Assembly (NCBI GenBank): GCA_002402755.1
Contig: DHGK01000168.1
Coordinates: 1-20,843 of the forward strand
Direction of reading: 5' to 3'
Length of the DNA: 20,843 bases
Source of the DNA: Planctomycetes bacterium UBA4800
Lineage (GTDB): Bacteria; Planctomycetota; UBA8108; UBA8890; UBA8898
Of this stretch, positions 1-8,037 are shown piece after piece. A program made the translations under genes and the position numbers. Position 1 is the stretch's first letter; the number at the start of each line of letters is the position of its first letter. The notes under the pieces were generated by a model. It was given only the letters and a program-made list of their open reading frames with translations, ran no database searches and was not told where the DNA came from.

Positions 1-117
1 ATTATTTGGCAGCCCCTCCATTGGCGTTTCCGCCGGGCATGATCACGCGACGACGTCTCCGGCGGACGGGGGAATCACGGGACGTTGAACCAGGTGCAGC
101 CGGCGCAGGAGGACACA

Positions 118-519
118 ATGAGCGATGCAATGCGTGCGATCAGCATCAAGCAGCCGTACGTGGAGCTGATTCTTCGGGGAAGGAAGGTCGCAGAGTATCG
201 ATCCGTCGTGACGCACATCCGGGGACGCGTCTACCTCTACGCATCCAAGAATCCCGCCGGCGATCACGAGGCCTGGGAGGACGCCGGCGCCCGGCCCGGC
301 TCTCTCCCGACGGGCGTCATCCTGGGTACGGTCGAGATCGTGAACTGCGAGCCGGACGGCGATGGCGGCTACGCATACGTCCTGGCCAACCCGCAGCGCC
401 TGGAGAAACCGCTCCGTGCCGTGAACCACCCTCAGCCCTGCTTCTGGATCCCGAAGTTCGCCCAGGAGCAGCCCGTGGCTCAACCTGAGTGTGAGAGCTC
501 ACCGGTTCCGGCGCTGTAA
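118..519 (+). CDS. ASCH-domain protein
   Basis: 133 residues. The N-terminus reads ISIKQPYVELILRGRK (residues 8-23), followed by AEYRS (25-29), then GVILGTVEIVNC (66-77) and a late FWIP (109-112). Together these match the small beta-barrel ASCH fold, which is related to PUA and thought to bind RNA or modified bases; no substrate can be assigned. I chose the ATG at 118 over an upstream in-frame start at 85 because a strong SD (caggagga, 104-111) lies 6 bp before it and homology starts immediately after it. The gene converges on the gsk remnant, whose open frame runs a few codons into this 3' end. The last 15 residues (AQPECESSPVPAL region) look unstructured and may be a recent run-on created at that junction. 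ASCH proteins are common in mobile and defence-rich regions. The family call is firm, the role unknown. Confidence 0.8.
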   Translation: MSDAMRAISIKQPYVELILRGRKVAEYRSVVTHIRGRVYLYASKNPAGDHEAWEDAGARPGSLPTGVILGTVEIVNCEPDGDGGYAYVLANPQRLEKPLRAVNHPQPCFWIPKFAQEQPVAQPECESSPVPAL

Positions 520-520
520 C

Positions 521-848
521 GCGCGACGCCCGCGGATGCCAGCCGCGCCTGCGGCCGGCGCACGATCTCGTGCGCGACCCGGCTCGCATACTGCGCGATC
601 TCGGCGAATGTCGAGCGCGTGACGCAGGCGCGCTCGGCGCCCGCTCGCCACGGGTCGTCGCCCTCGAGCCGCGCGGCGACGAGCTCGTGGACGACCGCGG
701 CGAGCGCGGCGTCTCCCGCGCCGTTCGTGTTCACGAGGTCGGTGGGATCGCACGGGAGGGGATCGCAATGAAATGACGCCTTCTCGGGATGCGTACAGGA
801 GCGCCGCAGCATCGGCCGCAGCGCGCCGGCAAGATCGCCAGCCCATTT
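521..848 (-). pseudogene. gsk: 3' fragment of inosine/guanosine kinase (gsk), copy A
   Basis: The minus strand encodes the C-terminal third of a PfkB-family kinase of the E. coli Gsk type. The anion-hole/catalytic-base motif NTNGAGD is followed by AALAAVVHELVAA and a helix reading STFAEIAQYASRVAHEIV, which parallels Gsk's 'SLAQVCKYANRVSYQVL' as I remember it. Upstream, GALRPMLRRSCTHPEKAS still resembles the Gsk segment before that motif, so homology begins near 848. Nothing upstream encodes the other ~300 residues of a normal ~430-residue kinase, and a methyltransferase gene starts at 881 on the opposite strand. The fragment has no start or promoter of its own. It is clearly a dead remnant, and is about 85% identical without gaps to the 3' end of copy B. 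Confidence 0.8.
542..740. repeat. Direct repeat, left copy (gsk 3' end)
   Basis: About 199 bp that align without a gap to 8637-8835, with a constant offset of 8095 bp and roughly 85% identity by eye. Both copies lie in the same orientation and cover the end of the gsk reading frame from just upstream of the NTNGAGD codons to near the stop. The divergence is too high for a recent duplication by local copying. Confidence 0.8.
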
Positions 849-874
849 CCACGCAGCACCTCCCCTGCTATAGT
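846..874 (+). promoter_or_regulatory. Promoter of methyltransferase-HNH gene (leaderless)
   Basis: TTTCCA (846-851), a 17-bp spacer, then TATAGT (869-874, 5/6 to consensus). The ATG of the downstream gene is at 881, seven bases after the -10 box, where transcription should start. No SD precedes that ATG, so the mRNA should be leaderless. The match is by eye only. Confidence 0.6.
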
Positions 875-880
875 GGCGCC

Positions 881-2620
881 ATGGACAGCGCGTCCGTGTC
901 CTACTACGACTCCAACGCTCCGGAGCTCTGCCACAAGTACGAAGCCGCCGACATGTCCATGCTCAAGCGCCGCCTCGAGCGCCATCTCCCGGAGGCCGGT
1001 GCGGTGCTTGAAATCGGCTGCGGCTCGGGCCGGGATGCCGCCGTGCTCAAAGCCCTCGGTTACGATGTCACCGCCGTCGACGCGTCGGCCGGCATGTGCG
1101 CCACGGCCGTCGCATGCCATCCCGAGCTTTCCGATCGCATCCTGTGCGAGGCGATGCCGTTCGCGGACGGAAGCCCGCTCCTCTCCCGCACCTTCGACGC
1201 GGTGGTCTGCGTAGCTACGTTGATGCACGTTCCCGATCAGGAGCTCTTCGAAGTCGCCTACCAGATCCGCCAGATCCTCCGTCCCGACGGCATCGTCTTT
1301 CTGACGGTCTCGAGCGGCAGGGCCGGCATCTCGGGCAACCGCGATCCTGACGGGCGACTCTTCGTCGAGCGCTCCCCGGACCAGTTGCGGTTGTTATTCG
1401 AACGTCTGGGGTTCAACTTCGTCGCCCAGTACGTAGACAAGGACTCCTTGGCGCGGAGTCACACATGGCACTCCCTCGTCCTCCAGGCAGGTCGACCTTC
1501 CACGCGCTCGATCGATCAGATCGAATCCATAGTAAGCCGGGACAGAAAGGACGCCACCTACAAACTCGCGCTCCTGCGCGCTCTCTGCGACATCGCCCGA
1601 AGCGAGAGCCGCAAGGTGACGTGGTACCCCGGCGCCGGAGTCGGCGTGCCGCTCGGCCTTGTTGCGGAGAAGTGGCTTTTCTACTACTGGCCCATCGTCG
1701 AGCCCGACCTCCGCGCAGGGCGCGTGGTCATCCCGCAGAAGCGCGGCCGCGAATTGCGCATGCCCCTGGCTTTTCGCCGCGATCTTCTCGCGCTCATCGC
1801 CGAGTACAAGTCCCTGAACGGCCTCAACAGGTTCTACGTCGACTACCGGAGCAACCGCCTCGACGGCCGGGCAAAGAAGCTCGCCGACCAGGCCCTGAAC
1901 AAGATAGCGGCGACGATCGTCTCCGGCCCCGTCACATTCGCCGGAGGCTCGCTGGATGCCTCCGAGCGATTCTTCCGCATGCGCGGGAAGAAGACCGCCA
2001 GAGGACGCTGCACGAACCCGGAATCCCTCTGCCGGTCTCTCGGCGAAATAGTGTTTCCCGCGGCGGTCTGGCGGGAGATGTGCCTGATCGGCCACTGGAT
2101 TTCGGAATCGATCATCCTTCGCTGGGCGGAACTGACCGCCGAGATCAGCGACGGCAATGTCGAGGTTTCCGAGGTCGTGGCAAGGCTTCTCGTTCGCCCC
2201 TCTTCTCAGCGCGATGTCGAGCTGGCCCGATCGGTCTACACCGGACTTCCCGATCTCCAGTGCGTGTGGACGCTCGAGCCTCTCGGGCCGGCCGCCTTTG
2301 CGGTCGATCACGTGATTCCGTTCAGCCTCTGGCTGAACAACGATCTCTGGAACCTACTTCCCGCCGCGCCGAGAATCAACACGGCCAAGTCCGACAAGCT
2401 CGTGTGCCGCGAGACGATGCTCTCCAGGCGGGGCCTCATCGTGCATTACTGGGAGAGCCTCCGCGCCGGCAACCAGTCCCGTTTCGACAACGATCTGCAA
2501 AGATCTCTCCTGTGGTCGCGCTGCAGTTCCGAGAACTGGCAGACGGCCGCTTTCGCCGGTCTCGTCGAGAACGTCGAAACCCTGGCCGCACAGCGCGGGA
2601 CCGCACGATGGGCGCCGTAG
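881..2620 (+). CDS. Class I methyltransferase-HNH endonuclease fusion
   Basis: 579 residues in two parts. Residues 1-205 are a SAM-dependent methyltransferase: motif I VLEIGCGSG (42-50), acidic residue in TAVDAS (D67), and FDAVVCVATLMHVP (105-118), most like the UbiE/Methyltransf_11 group. The rest matches a standalone HNH nuclease family: a helical region with LALLRALCDIA (229-239) and VAEKWLFYYWP (261-271), then the HNH core DHVIPFSLWLNNDLWNLLP (476-494) with a following N and KSDKL (500-508). The start at 881 fits the -10 box and the onset of homology; an extension to 773 would read through gsk debris. HNH proteins of this sort are typically nucleases; the methyltransferase class usually acts on small molecules but could act on nucleic acid. 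A one-polypeptide modification/cleavage device is an inference. Possible alternatives are a natural product or tRNA methylase fused by chance. Flanked by debris, it looks like an independent cassette. Confidence 0.82.
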   Translation: MDSASVSYYDSNAPELCHKYEAADMSMLKRRLERHLPEAGAVLEIGCGSGRDAAVLKALGYDVTAVDASAGMCATAVACHPELSDRILCEAMPFADGSPLLSRTFDAVVCVATLMHVPDQELFEVAYQIRQILRPDGIVFLTVSSGRAGISGNRDPDGRLFVERSPDQLRLLFERLGFNFVAQYVDKDSLARSHTWHSLVLQAGRPSTRSIDQIESIVSRDRKDATYKLALLRALCDIARSESRKVTWYPGAGVGVPLGLVAEKWLFYYWPIVEPDLRAGRVVIPQKRGRELRMPLAFRRDLLALIAEYKSLNGLNRFYVDYRSNRLDGRAKKLADQALNKIAATIVSGPVTFAGGSLDASERFFRMRGKKTARGRCTNPESLCRSLGEIVFPAAVWREMCLIGHWISESIILRWAELTAEISDGNVEVSEVVARLLVRPSSQRDVELARSVYTGLPDLQCVWTLEPLGPAAFAVDHVIPFSLWLNNDLWNLLPAAPRINTAKSDKLVCRETMLSRRGLIVHYWESLRAGNQSRFDNDLQRSLLWSRCSSENWQTAAFAGLVENVETLAAQRGTARWAP

Positions 2621-2941
2621 GCATGAGACAGCACAGTCCGGAGACAAGACAGGAGCCTTCCGGATCGTTCCCTCCCCACGCCCGGTCATTCGCCATGGGG
2701 ACGCCATGAACGATGCCGATCTCGACGTTCACATCCGGTGCAGGAGATGGCGAAGCACCCCGCGTGTCAGGTTCAGGCACGATCCGTCTTCTCGATCGTG
2801 CGTGAGTGTGGGTAAGCGTCAGTCCCCTGAAGGGGGACGGAAGGTGGGTTGTCTCAGACAGCAGGGACGCCGAGCGGTTGCCGCGGAGAAAACCTCGCTC
2901 CCCGCCCTCGTACGTCGATAGGACCAAGAGTGCGCAATGAG

Positions 2942-2968
2942 CGCGTGTCTCGCGTGTCTCGCGTGTCT
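2942..2968. repeat. Tandem repeat, 3 x 9 bp
   Basis: Three exact copies of CGCGTGTCT with no spacer, ending just before CGGCCGG. It is non-coding on either strand as far as I can tell. The short perfect array is prone to slippage and lies about 85 bp upstream of the putative -35 of the next operon. Confidence 0.85.
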
Positions 2969-3053
2969 CGGCCGGCGGGTTCACCGAATATGTACGATCC
3001 TGTCGTGGCAATGCAGCTCATTGAGCGCAGGACGGACTTTTCTTCGCCAACAC

Positions 3054-3083
3054 GAGACAAGACCGGCCCACATGCGGTAGACT
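3054..3083 (+). promoter_or_regulatory. Possible promoter of the AcrVA2-like/SEC-C operon
   Basis: GAGACA (3054-3059), an 18-bp spacer, then TAGACT (3078-3083), each 4/6 to consensus. The same TAGACT -10 recurs upstream of the TIGR04255 operon. Transcription would start near 3090, just before the palindrome at 3105-3116. The match is weak but the position is right. Confidence 0.35.
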
Positions 3084-3104
3084 GCCCTGATGTGCAAGAG
3101 TTGT

Positions 3105-3116
3105 CCACGGCCGTGG
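3105..3116. promoter_or_regulatory. Palindrome CCACGGCCGTGG, candidate operator
   Basis: A perfect 12-bp palindrome in the expected 5' leader, 22 bp before the ATG at 3139. It is suitable for a dimeric repressor, but GC-rich palindromes arise easily in this composition. Confidence 0.35.
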
Positions 3117-3138
3117 TTCCAGAGGCGTGCAGAACACC

Positions 3139-4266
3139 ATGCCTGACGAGAGACCGAAACAACACGAGCCCCGACCCTCCGGCGACGCGCTGCCCATGGC
3201 GGCCCACGACGCGATGGAGCTCGCCATGCCGGGCCTGAGAGCGCACGCGCGGCGCATCGCCGGCCGCCTGCGCGCGCGACCCGGCTGGCCTTCGCTTGCG
3301 ACCGTGAGCGGGGACGAACTCGCGCGCGAGCCGATGTTCCTGCGGTACCTCGAGCAGCACGAACGCATGCGGATACGCCTCCACGGCATGGCGCCCGGCA
3401 AGATCGCACGGGAGACGAGGATCCTGGCCATGCACCTCCACTACCTGGTCAATCACGAGCTCCACCACTGCAAGACCTTCTACATCGACGAGGCCCTCGC
3501 ATGGATGCTGTGCGAAACCGACCTCACGATCGACGGGGCGACCTTGAAGCCGCCGTTCCCGGCCTGCGCGTTCATCTACACCGACTCCTTCATGTGCGGG
3601 GGCGCGCACGCCGCGCGCCTCGCCGGCGATCCGTCGACAAAGGACGATGCGCCGCCGCGCATCGTCACCGCCTACGCGGTCTACGATCTCGGCGTGAAGG
3701 ACGGGGCGGAGCTCACCGTCTACCTGCTCTTGGGCGAGCCGCCCGGAGAGTGGCCCTTCATTTTCGGCCGGACGCTGTTCATCCGCCCGCAGGACTCCCT
3801 GGAGCAGATCGTCGAGAGCCGCTCGCCTCTCACCCCCGAACAGGATCCGTTCTTCCTGTCGCCCGAGTTCACGCGGCTCATGCGCATCGTGCTCAACTCG
3901 ATCCTCTTCGCCACGACGGCGCACCTGAACGCCGTGAAGATCCCCGCCGGCGGAACGCGCCGCACGACGGCGGACGACAAACCGCAGCCCCCGCAGGAAG
4001 CCGCCGCCGCCCCGCCGGTGAGCTTTGCGAGCAGCGATGACGTGTTTTACCTTCCGGCGCGCATCAACATCTCGCAATACCGCCGCCTGCGCGAGCTCGA
4101 CAAATCGCCGACGGGCCGGACCCTCAAGCTGCGCTTCATGGTGCGCGGGCACTGGCGCCGCCCCAACAAGTCGTGGAAAGACTCGCGCCTGCGTTGGATC
4201 GCTCCGTACTGGAAGGGACCGGCCGATGCGCCCATCATCGAGAAGGGCTACCGAATGAAACCGTAG
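3139..4266 (+). CDS. AcrVA2-like domain protein
   Basis: 375 residues, soluble, no signal peptide. The order of elements resembles the AcrVA2 family as I remember it: an N-terminal helical part, a short strand CAFIYTDS (143-150), TAYAVYDLGV followed by LTVYLLLGE (177-200), TLFIRPQDSLEQIVES (212-227), a helix LMRIVLNSILFA (247-258), then after a proline/alanine-rich linker a C-terminal VRGHWRR (335-341) and RLRWIAPYWKGP (350-361). In Moraxella AcrVA2 the C-terminal 'RGHWH...VRWQP' and central 'WAIYDIV' occupy equivalent places. AcrVA2 lowers Cas12a levels by targeting its mRNA co-translationally, but its relatives are widespread where no Cas12a exists, so an anti-CRISPR role should not be assumed. 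ATG 3139 is preferred over GTG 3127 because AGAGGCG lies before it. It sits 38 bp upstream of the SEC-C gene and is probably co-transcribed with it. Confidence 0.65.
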   Translation: MPDERPKQHEPRPSGDALPMAAHDAMELAMPGLRAHARRIAGRLRARPGWPSLATVSGDELAREPMFLRYLEQHERMRIRLHGMAPGKIARETRILAMHLHYLVNHELHHCKTFYIDEALAWMLCETDLTIDGATLKPPFPACAFIYTDSFMCGGAHAARLAGDPSTKDDAPPRIVTAYAVYDLGVKDGAELTVYLLLGEPPGEWPFIFGRTLFIRPQDSLEQIVESRSPLTPEQDPFFLSPEFTRLMRIVLNSILFATTAHLNAVKIPAGGTRRTTADDKPQPPQEAAAAPPVSFASSDDVFYLPARINISQYRRLRELDKSPTGRTLKLRFMVRGHWRRPNKSWKDSRLRWIAPYWKGPADAPIIEKGYRMKP

Positions 4267-4304
4267 CGCCCGCACGCGGGTTCTCATAAGAAAGGATCGT
4301 GCAC

Positions 4305-7300
4305 ATGCCTCTCCCCTCCCGAGCAAAGCCCCTCCTGGAGCGCCTGGATCTGTTCCTCGAGAGCCCGGCCATGGCGCCCTTCCGCGCCGCGGCAACAAGC
4401 GCATTCTTCAAAGAGGATCGCATCGCGCTCGACGATGAGCTCCCCTTTGTCGAAGACTACGCCTTGTTCGACTTCCGCGACGCGCAGGGCCGCAGCATGC
4501 TCGATCTCTTCCTCGATGCGCAGAGCGCCGCCCTCCCGCCCGAGGAACGCGAGGCATTCGAACGTATGCGCACGACCTTCTTCGGGATGTTCCAGGTCGA
4601 GGAAGTCCGGCCCGGCTCCGGTTTCCGCGCCCGGCGCTGCGGCACGCAGGAGCGGTACGAGGTGGTCGACATCGCATCGTCCACACACGTCACGCCGGGA
4701 GACTGCTTTCTCTGCCGCCTGATTCCCTTCGGCGATCGGCACGAGATCGCAGGCTCCTACTGCCTCGCATTCGATCGTGCCTTCGCCTACGTCATCGACA
4801 GGGCGGCAGAGCACGCGGCCGGTTCCGCACCCATGGAGATCTTCGATCCCAGGACGTACTTCGACGCGCTCCGAAAGAGCGGCAAGGTACTGCCGGACGC
4901 CAAGAACCGCCTTGAGGCCGAGCTCTTTGCCGGCCATGTGTTCGCGGAGATCGGCTACCCCCGGAGCGTCGAGGAAGTGCAGGCGCGATTCCAGACAATG
5001 ACGGGCATCAAGGCGATCCTGGCCGATCGCGACCTCCCGCCGTTCGAGAACGAGGACGCCTTGCAGCGCTTCATGTCGGCAATCCAGTCCCTCTGGAACT
5101 TCACGCCGCGGGATGAGTTCGGCGGCAAGTCGCCCGCGGAGAAGCACGCCGAGCTCGCGGCGCAGGGACGGCGCGAGCTTCCCGAGCACCTCATCGCGGA
5201 CCTTGCACTGACGGTGCAGCGGGAAGTGCAGCCCGAGAAGTACGAGAAACCGAGCGACGTGCGACGCGCAACGGATGCCGCGACGGCCCGCTGGATGCAG
5301 ACGCCGCAGAAGGCGCTCGGAGGAGTATCGCCCGCCCGATATCTCGGCCATGGCGTGTCCATGCAGTTCCCATCCGCGGCGGAACTGCCTCCTCGCGATC
5401 GCCCCGTGTGGACCGCAGAGCGCCTCGAGGCCAAGGCCGCCGACCTCGCCGAGCACGGCAGGATGCACGGACTGCTCTGGGCCATGAACAAGCTCGAGCG
5501 CATGAGAGCGAGCGCGCGCGGCTCCGTTCCCCGCGACCTCAACGCTCCCGGAGACGTCGGTCGCGCTCTGACGCCGCGCCTGTATGTAGCGCGCAGCGGT
5601 ATCGAGATTCTGCAGGATTCCGTCTACGCGACCATACGCGCTTCCGGCAACAGCCTCTCTCGCCGCGGCGTGTTCGCCGCTCTCGAGCGCGTCGACGCGC
5701 CGGCGCTGAAGCGGTTCGTAACCGCTCGTATCCTCCGCGAACCGCCGTCGGAACAACCCCAATGGCTGGAGGCGCTCATACAGCTCGGCGCGGCCGAGAA
5801 CCTGGCCCCGATTCGCGCGCTGTGCGCCGCCACGTCATCGGTCGATGTCGCGGAGCTCGCCCTCGCGTATCTCACCGCCCACGATACGCCCGAGGCCGTG
5901 GCCGCGGCGGTGAACAGCCTCCTTGAGCTCTATGCCGATCACGGCGTCGGCCCCGACGAGGCCGAGGCCGCCGACCCGTGCTGCCGCTTCGACTTCCTGC
6001 TGCCGCTGGCATGGTTCGATGACGCCACCGATGCGCTTGCGCTCTTCGGGAACACTCACCCCGATCACGGCGCGGACTGGCGCCAGGACTTCGCGTTCCT
6101 GCTTCCGCACGACGACCCGGCCGCGCGGAAGCGAGCGCATACCATCGTCACGGAGACGCGCGTGCAGCAGCTCATGCGCATGGCCCGCGACGAGAAGTGC
6201 ACGCCGCTCATCGCCACGCTCGGTACGCTCGTCCAGCAGGCAACGACCGCGGCGTGCCGGGCGCATCCGCGATTCAAGGCGCTCGGGAAGAACCTTCATG
6301 CCCTCGCCGCGACCGTCGCCGCACACCGCCGCCTTGACGACCTCACGAGCGAAGCCGCGGACGAGCTGGCGCTTCTGTTGACCTCGTGCCTGGCGATGGC
6401 GATTCGAGGACGCGACATGCGCGCGGAGATCGCCGCGGCCGACGCGGGTGCGGTGCCGTGGCTCGAGCTTCTTGCCGTCGACCTGCCGTGGATGACCGGC
6501 GGGCTATTCGCACGCGTGAGGACCGCGATCAGCGAGAAGGATGCCCTCGCGTTATGGAGCGGCGAGGATACCCACGTGGGCGCCCACGCCGCGCTCCTCC
6601 TCGCGAACATGGCCCCCGATCGCCATGCAGGGAAGCTCCTCGACGTGGACTTCGTGAACGGCGAGCACTCCATGGACATCGCCGAAGAGATCATCGCGGC
6701 GAGAGGAGACGCGTTCCTCGATGCGTGGTGCGCCGAACTCGCACGCCTGCCCGCGGAGGAGGCCGCCGAACATCTCCTGCCCTTTGCGGCATGCGCCGGC
6801 ACCGAACGGAGCCGGAGCTACGTCGACCGCGCGCTGGAGCTGGTCGTGACTCACGGGTTCTTCTGGCATACGTTGCACATGCTCCTCGATCTCGCCGATC
6901 GTCCGTTGGCGCACAAGGTCGTCGACCTGGTCCGGCAAGGCCGAGTCGAACGCTCGGGACTCTGGACCGACTACAGCGCGCGGGATTCCTTGGCCGCGCT
7001 CCAAGCGCTGATCGAAGTCCACGATCTGGACGCCGACGCCGAGAAGGTGCTTGCCGAGGGGAGCGCCGCCTTCCGTGCGCGCGCGGAGGCGACGATCGCC
7101 GAACGCGACCGTGCGAAGGCCCCGGCCGATGACGCGATCGACCTGCCGGCGACCGACCCCGCCGCCCATCGCCCACCCACGCACATTCCTCTGGGATCCA
7201 AGCACCTCCGCGACGAATTCGTCATCCGCCGCGAGGAGCCCAAGGTCGGCCGGAACGACCCGTGCCCGTGCGGCAGCGGCAAGAAGTACAAGAACTGCTG

Positions 7301-7307
7301 CGGGTAG
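4305..7307 (+). CDS. Large SEC-C motif protein
   Basis: 1000 residues with no signal peptide or membrane segment. The C-terminus is a textbook SEC-C zinc motif: VGRNDPCPCGSGKKYKNCC, with ligands C987, C989, C998, C999. This motif ends SecA and many unrelated proteins and binds SecB-like or ribosome-associated partners. The N-terminal ~170 residues form a compact domain (DDELPFVEDYALFDF, 43-57; GDCFLCRLIPFGDRHEI, 132-148). A 'TPxxxxGGxSP'-like motif occurs twice (about 267-278 and 333-343). From ~470 to ~920 it is helical, alanine-rich and HEAT-like. ATG 4305 is chosen over GTG 4299 because AAAGGA (4291-4296) is 8 bp upstream and the paralogue at 10682 has the same start and SD context. The function is unknown; the layout suggests a scaffold or interaction protein. 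Its likely operon partner is the AcrVA2-like gene. Confidence 0.8.
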   Translation: MPLPSRAKPLLERLDLFLESPAMAPFRAAATSAFFKEDRIALDDELPFVEDYALFDFRDAQGRSMLDLFLDAQSAALPPEEREAFERMRTTFFGMFQVEEVRPGSGFRARRCGTQERYEVVDIASSTHVTPGDCFLCRLIPFGDRHEIAGSYCLAFDRAFAYVIDRAAEHAAGSAPMEIFDPRTYFDALRKSGKVLPDAKNRLEAELFAGHVFAEIGYPRSVEEVQARFQTMTGIKAILADRDLPPFENEDALQRFMSAIQSLWNFTPRDEFGGKSPAEKHAELAAQGRRELPEHLIADLALTVQREVQPEKYEKPSDVRRATDAATARWMQTPQKALGGVSPARYLGHGVSMQFPSAAELPPRDRPVWTAERLEAKAADLAEHGRMHGLLWAMNKLERMRASARGSVPRDLNAPGDVGRALTPRLYVARSGIEILQDSVYATIRASGNSLSRRGVFAALERVDAPALKRFVTARILREPPSEQPQWLEALIQLGAAENLAPIRALCAATSSVDVAELALAYLTAHDTPEAVAAAVNSLLELYADHGVGPDEAEAADPCCRFDFLLPLAWFDDATDALALFGNTHPDHGADWRQDFAFLLPHDDPAARKRAHTIVTETRVQQLMRMARDEKCTPLIATLGTLVQQATTAACRAHPRFKALGKNLHALAATVAAHRRLDDLTSEAADELALLLTSCLAMAIRGRDMRAEIAAADAGAVPWLELLAVDLPWMTGGLFARVRTAISEKDALALWSGEDTHVGAHAALLLANMAPDRHAGKLLDVDFVNGEHSMDIAEEIIAARGDAFLDAWCAELARLPAEEAAEHLLPFAACAGTERSRSYVDRALELVVTHGFFWHTLHMLLDLADRPLAHKVVDLVRQGRVERSGLWTDYSARDSLAALQALIEVHDLDADAEKVLAEGSAAFRARAEATIAERDRAKAPADDAIDLPATDPAAHRPPTHIPLGSKHLRDEFVIRREEPKVGRNDPCPCGSGKKYKNCCG

Positions 7308-7390
7308 GGACCGGCGTGAGCGCGCACACCCCGCCCGCGCACGGCCGCCGTCTCGGGGAACCATGTCCTGGAGCAATCGCCCGACGGCAT

Positions 7391-7612
7391 TCACGCTCCC
7401 TTCGTCGCGTCCATCCACGACGCGCGCAACCATTGGATCTCCTCTTCATTCAGGATCAGCCCGACTGCTCGTCCTTCGACGACACGGCATTCCTGCCAGT
7501 CACGATCCTCTCCGCGCAGGATGCCCTCGCCGGTGTCGCGGTCGTACTGGAAGATCCACGCTTCGCCGTACCGGTTGGCAAAACGCGAGGTGAACAGTTT
7601 CGCTGCGGTCAT
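7391..7612 (-). CDS. Small hypothetical protein (third gene of micro-operon)
   Basis: 73 residues, acidic, Trp-rich (W19, W39, W61, W66), beginning MTAAKLFTSRFANRYGE. The central YDRDTGEGILRGEDRDW reads like a small beta-rich domain, and the end ILNEEEIQWLRASW is helical. I do not recognise the family. Its ATG overlaps the TGA of the preceding gene (ATGA, 7612-7609), which implies translational coupling. It ends converging on the SEC-C gene, 83 bp away. Three coupled genes, a coding-like composition and a conserved-looking fold support a real gene. Confidence 0.65.
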   Translation of the reverse strand: MTAAKLFTSRFANRYGEAWIFQYDRDTGEGILRGEDRDWQECRVVEGRAVGLILNEEEIQWLRASWMDATKGA

Positions 7613-8037
7613 CCGTCGTGCTCAACTGCGCCTCTCCTTGCGCGCCGCCATGAGGAAATCAGGCGGCGGAGAAGCTCATCCGGCGTCGTCCCTTCCTTGG
7701 CAGCCAGCGCGGCGAGCTTGCGCTGGCCGGCCGCGGAGAGCTTCTCTCGGGTTCGACCTTCCATGTCCGAAGCCCAGCGCAGGACCTTGCCGTCCAGACT
7801 GAACTTCTCGGGCCAGTCTCGCACGGCTTGACGTTTTGCGGCGTTCCAGGCCGCGTTGATGTCGCGGCTCGCGGACATCTGGCCGAGGAGACCCAAGTAC
7901 TGCACGACGACATCCTTCGACAGCGTCGCCCCGGGCGGCAACTGCGAGAGCACGTCGACCATTGCCTTGGCGAGCCTGCCGACCGACAGGCCGAGGCCGA
8001 GGCGGCCGCGGCGAATCCCCGTAAGAAAACCTCTCAT
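7609..8037 (-). CDS. Hypothetical protein (second gene of micro-operon)
   Basis: 142 residues, strongly basic. It starts MRGFLTGIRRGRLGLGLSVG, a short amphipathic/glycine-rich N-terminus, then a helical body (LAKAMVDVLSQLPPGATLSKDVVVQYLGLLGQM) and a basic C-terminal tail rich in R and W (LLRRLISSWRRARRG). I do not recognise it. I took the start at 8037 because its ATG overlaps the stop of the upstream gene (ATGA, 8037-8034) and longer versions would overlap that gene deeply. Its own TGA overlaps the next ATG. The basic charge and the neighbouring helix-turn-helix protein would fit nucleic acid binding. Confidence 0.65.
   Translation of the reverse strand: MRGFLTGIRRGRLGLGLSVGRLAKAMVDVLSQLPPGATLSKDVVVQYLGLLGQMSASRDINAAWNAAKRQAVRDWPEKFSLDGKVLRWASDMEGRTREKLSAAGQRKLAALAAKEGTTPDELLRRLISSWRRARRGAVEHDG

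Larger units (their letters stand above)
2621..3138. other. Non-coding gap with hairpins and a short tandem repeat
   Basis: No convincing gene. It holds a perfect 8-bp inverted repeat GCACGATC/GATCGTGC (2777-2784 and 2794-2801, 9-nt loop), a 6-bp hairpin GTCCCC/GGGGAC (2822-2838), three head-to-tail copies of CGCGTGTCT (2942-2968), and the promoter and palindrome of the next gene. Neither hairpin is followed by a T run, so they are not classical intrinsic terminators, though the first sits where one would be expected after the methyltransferase-HNH gene. Confidence 0.6.

Noticed and set aside
30..65. Inverted repeat CCGCCGG/CCGGCGG upstream of the ASCH gene
   Set aside because: 7-bp arms 22 bp apart in very GC-rich DNA; could be the terminator or operator of something outside the window, but nothing here supports either.
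2706..2921. Small 71-codon plus-strand frame after the methyltransferase-HNH gene
   Set aside because: It covers two hairpins, has no SD and is arginine/serine-rich in the way of random GC-rich frames.
2942..2968. Short tandem array considered as a CRISPR
   Set aside because: Units are 9 bp with no spacers, and no cas gene is present in the window.
2854..4404. Minus-strand open frame (516 codons) across the AcrVA2-like gene
   Set aside because: The plus strand carries recognisable family motifs; the minus frame spans an intergenic tandem repeat and matches nothing.
4284..5762. Long minus-strand open frame (492 codons) inside the SEC-C gene
   Set aside because: It is the antisense shadow of a strong plus-strand gene with a recognised zinc motif; its translation is low-complexity and R/G/L-rich with no motif or SD.
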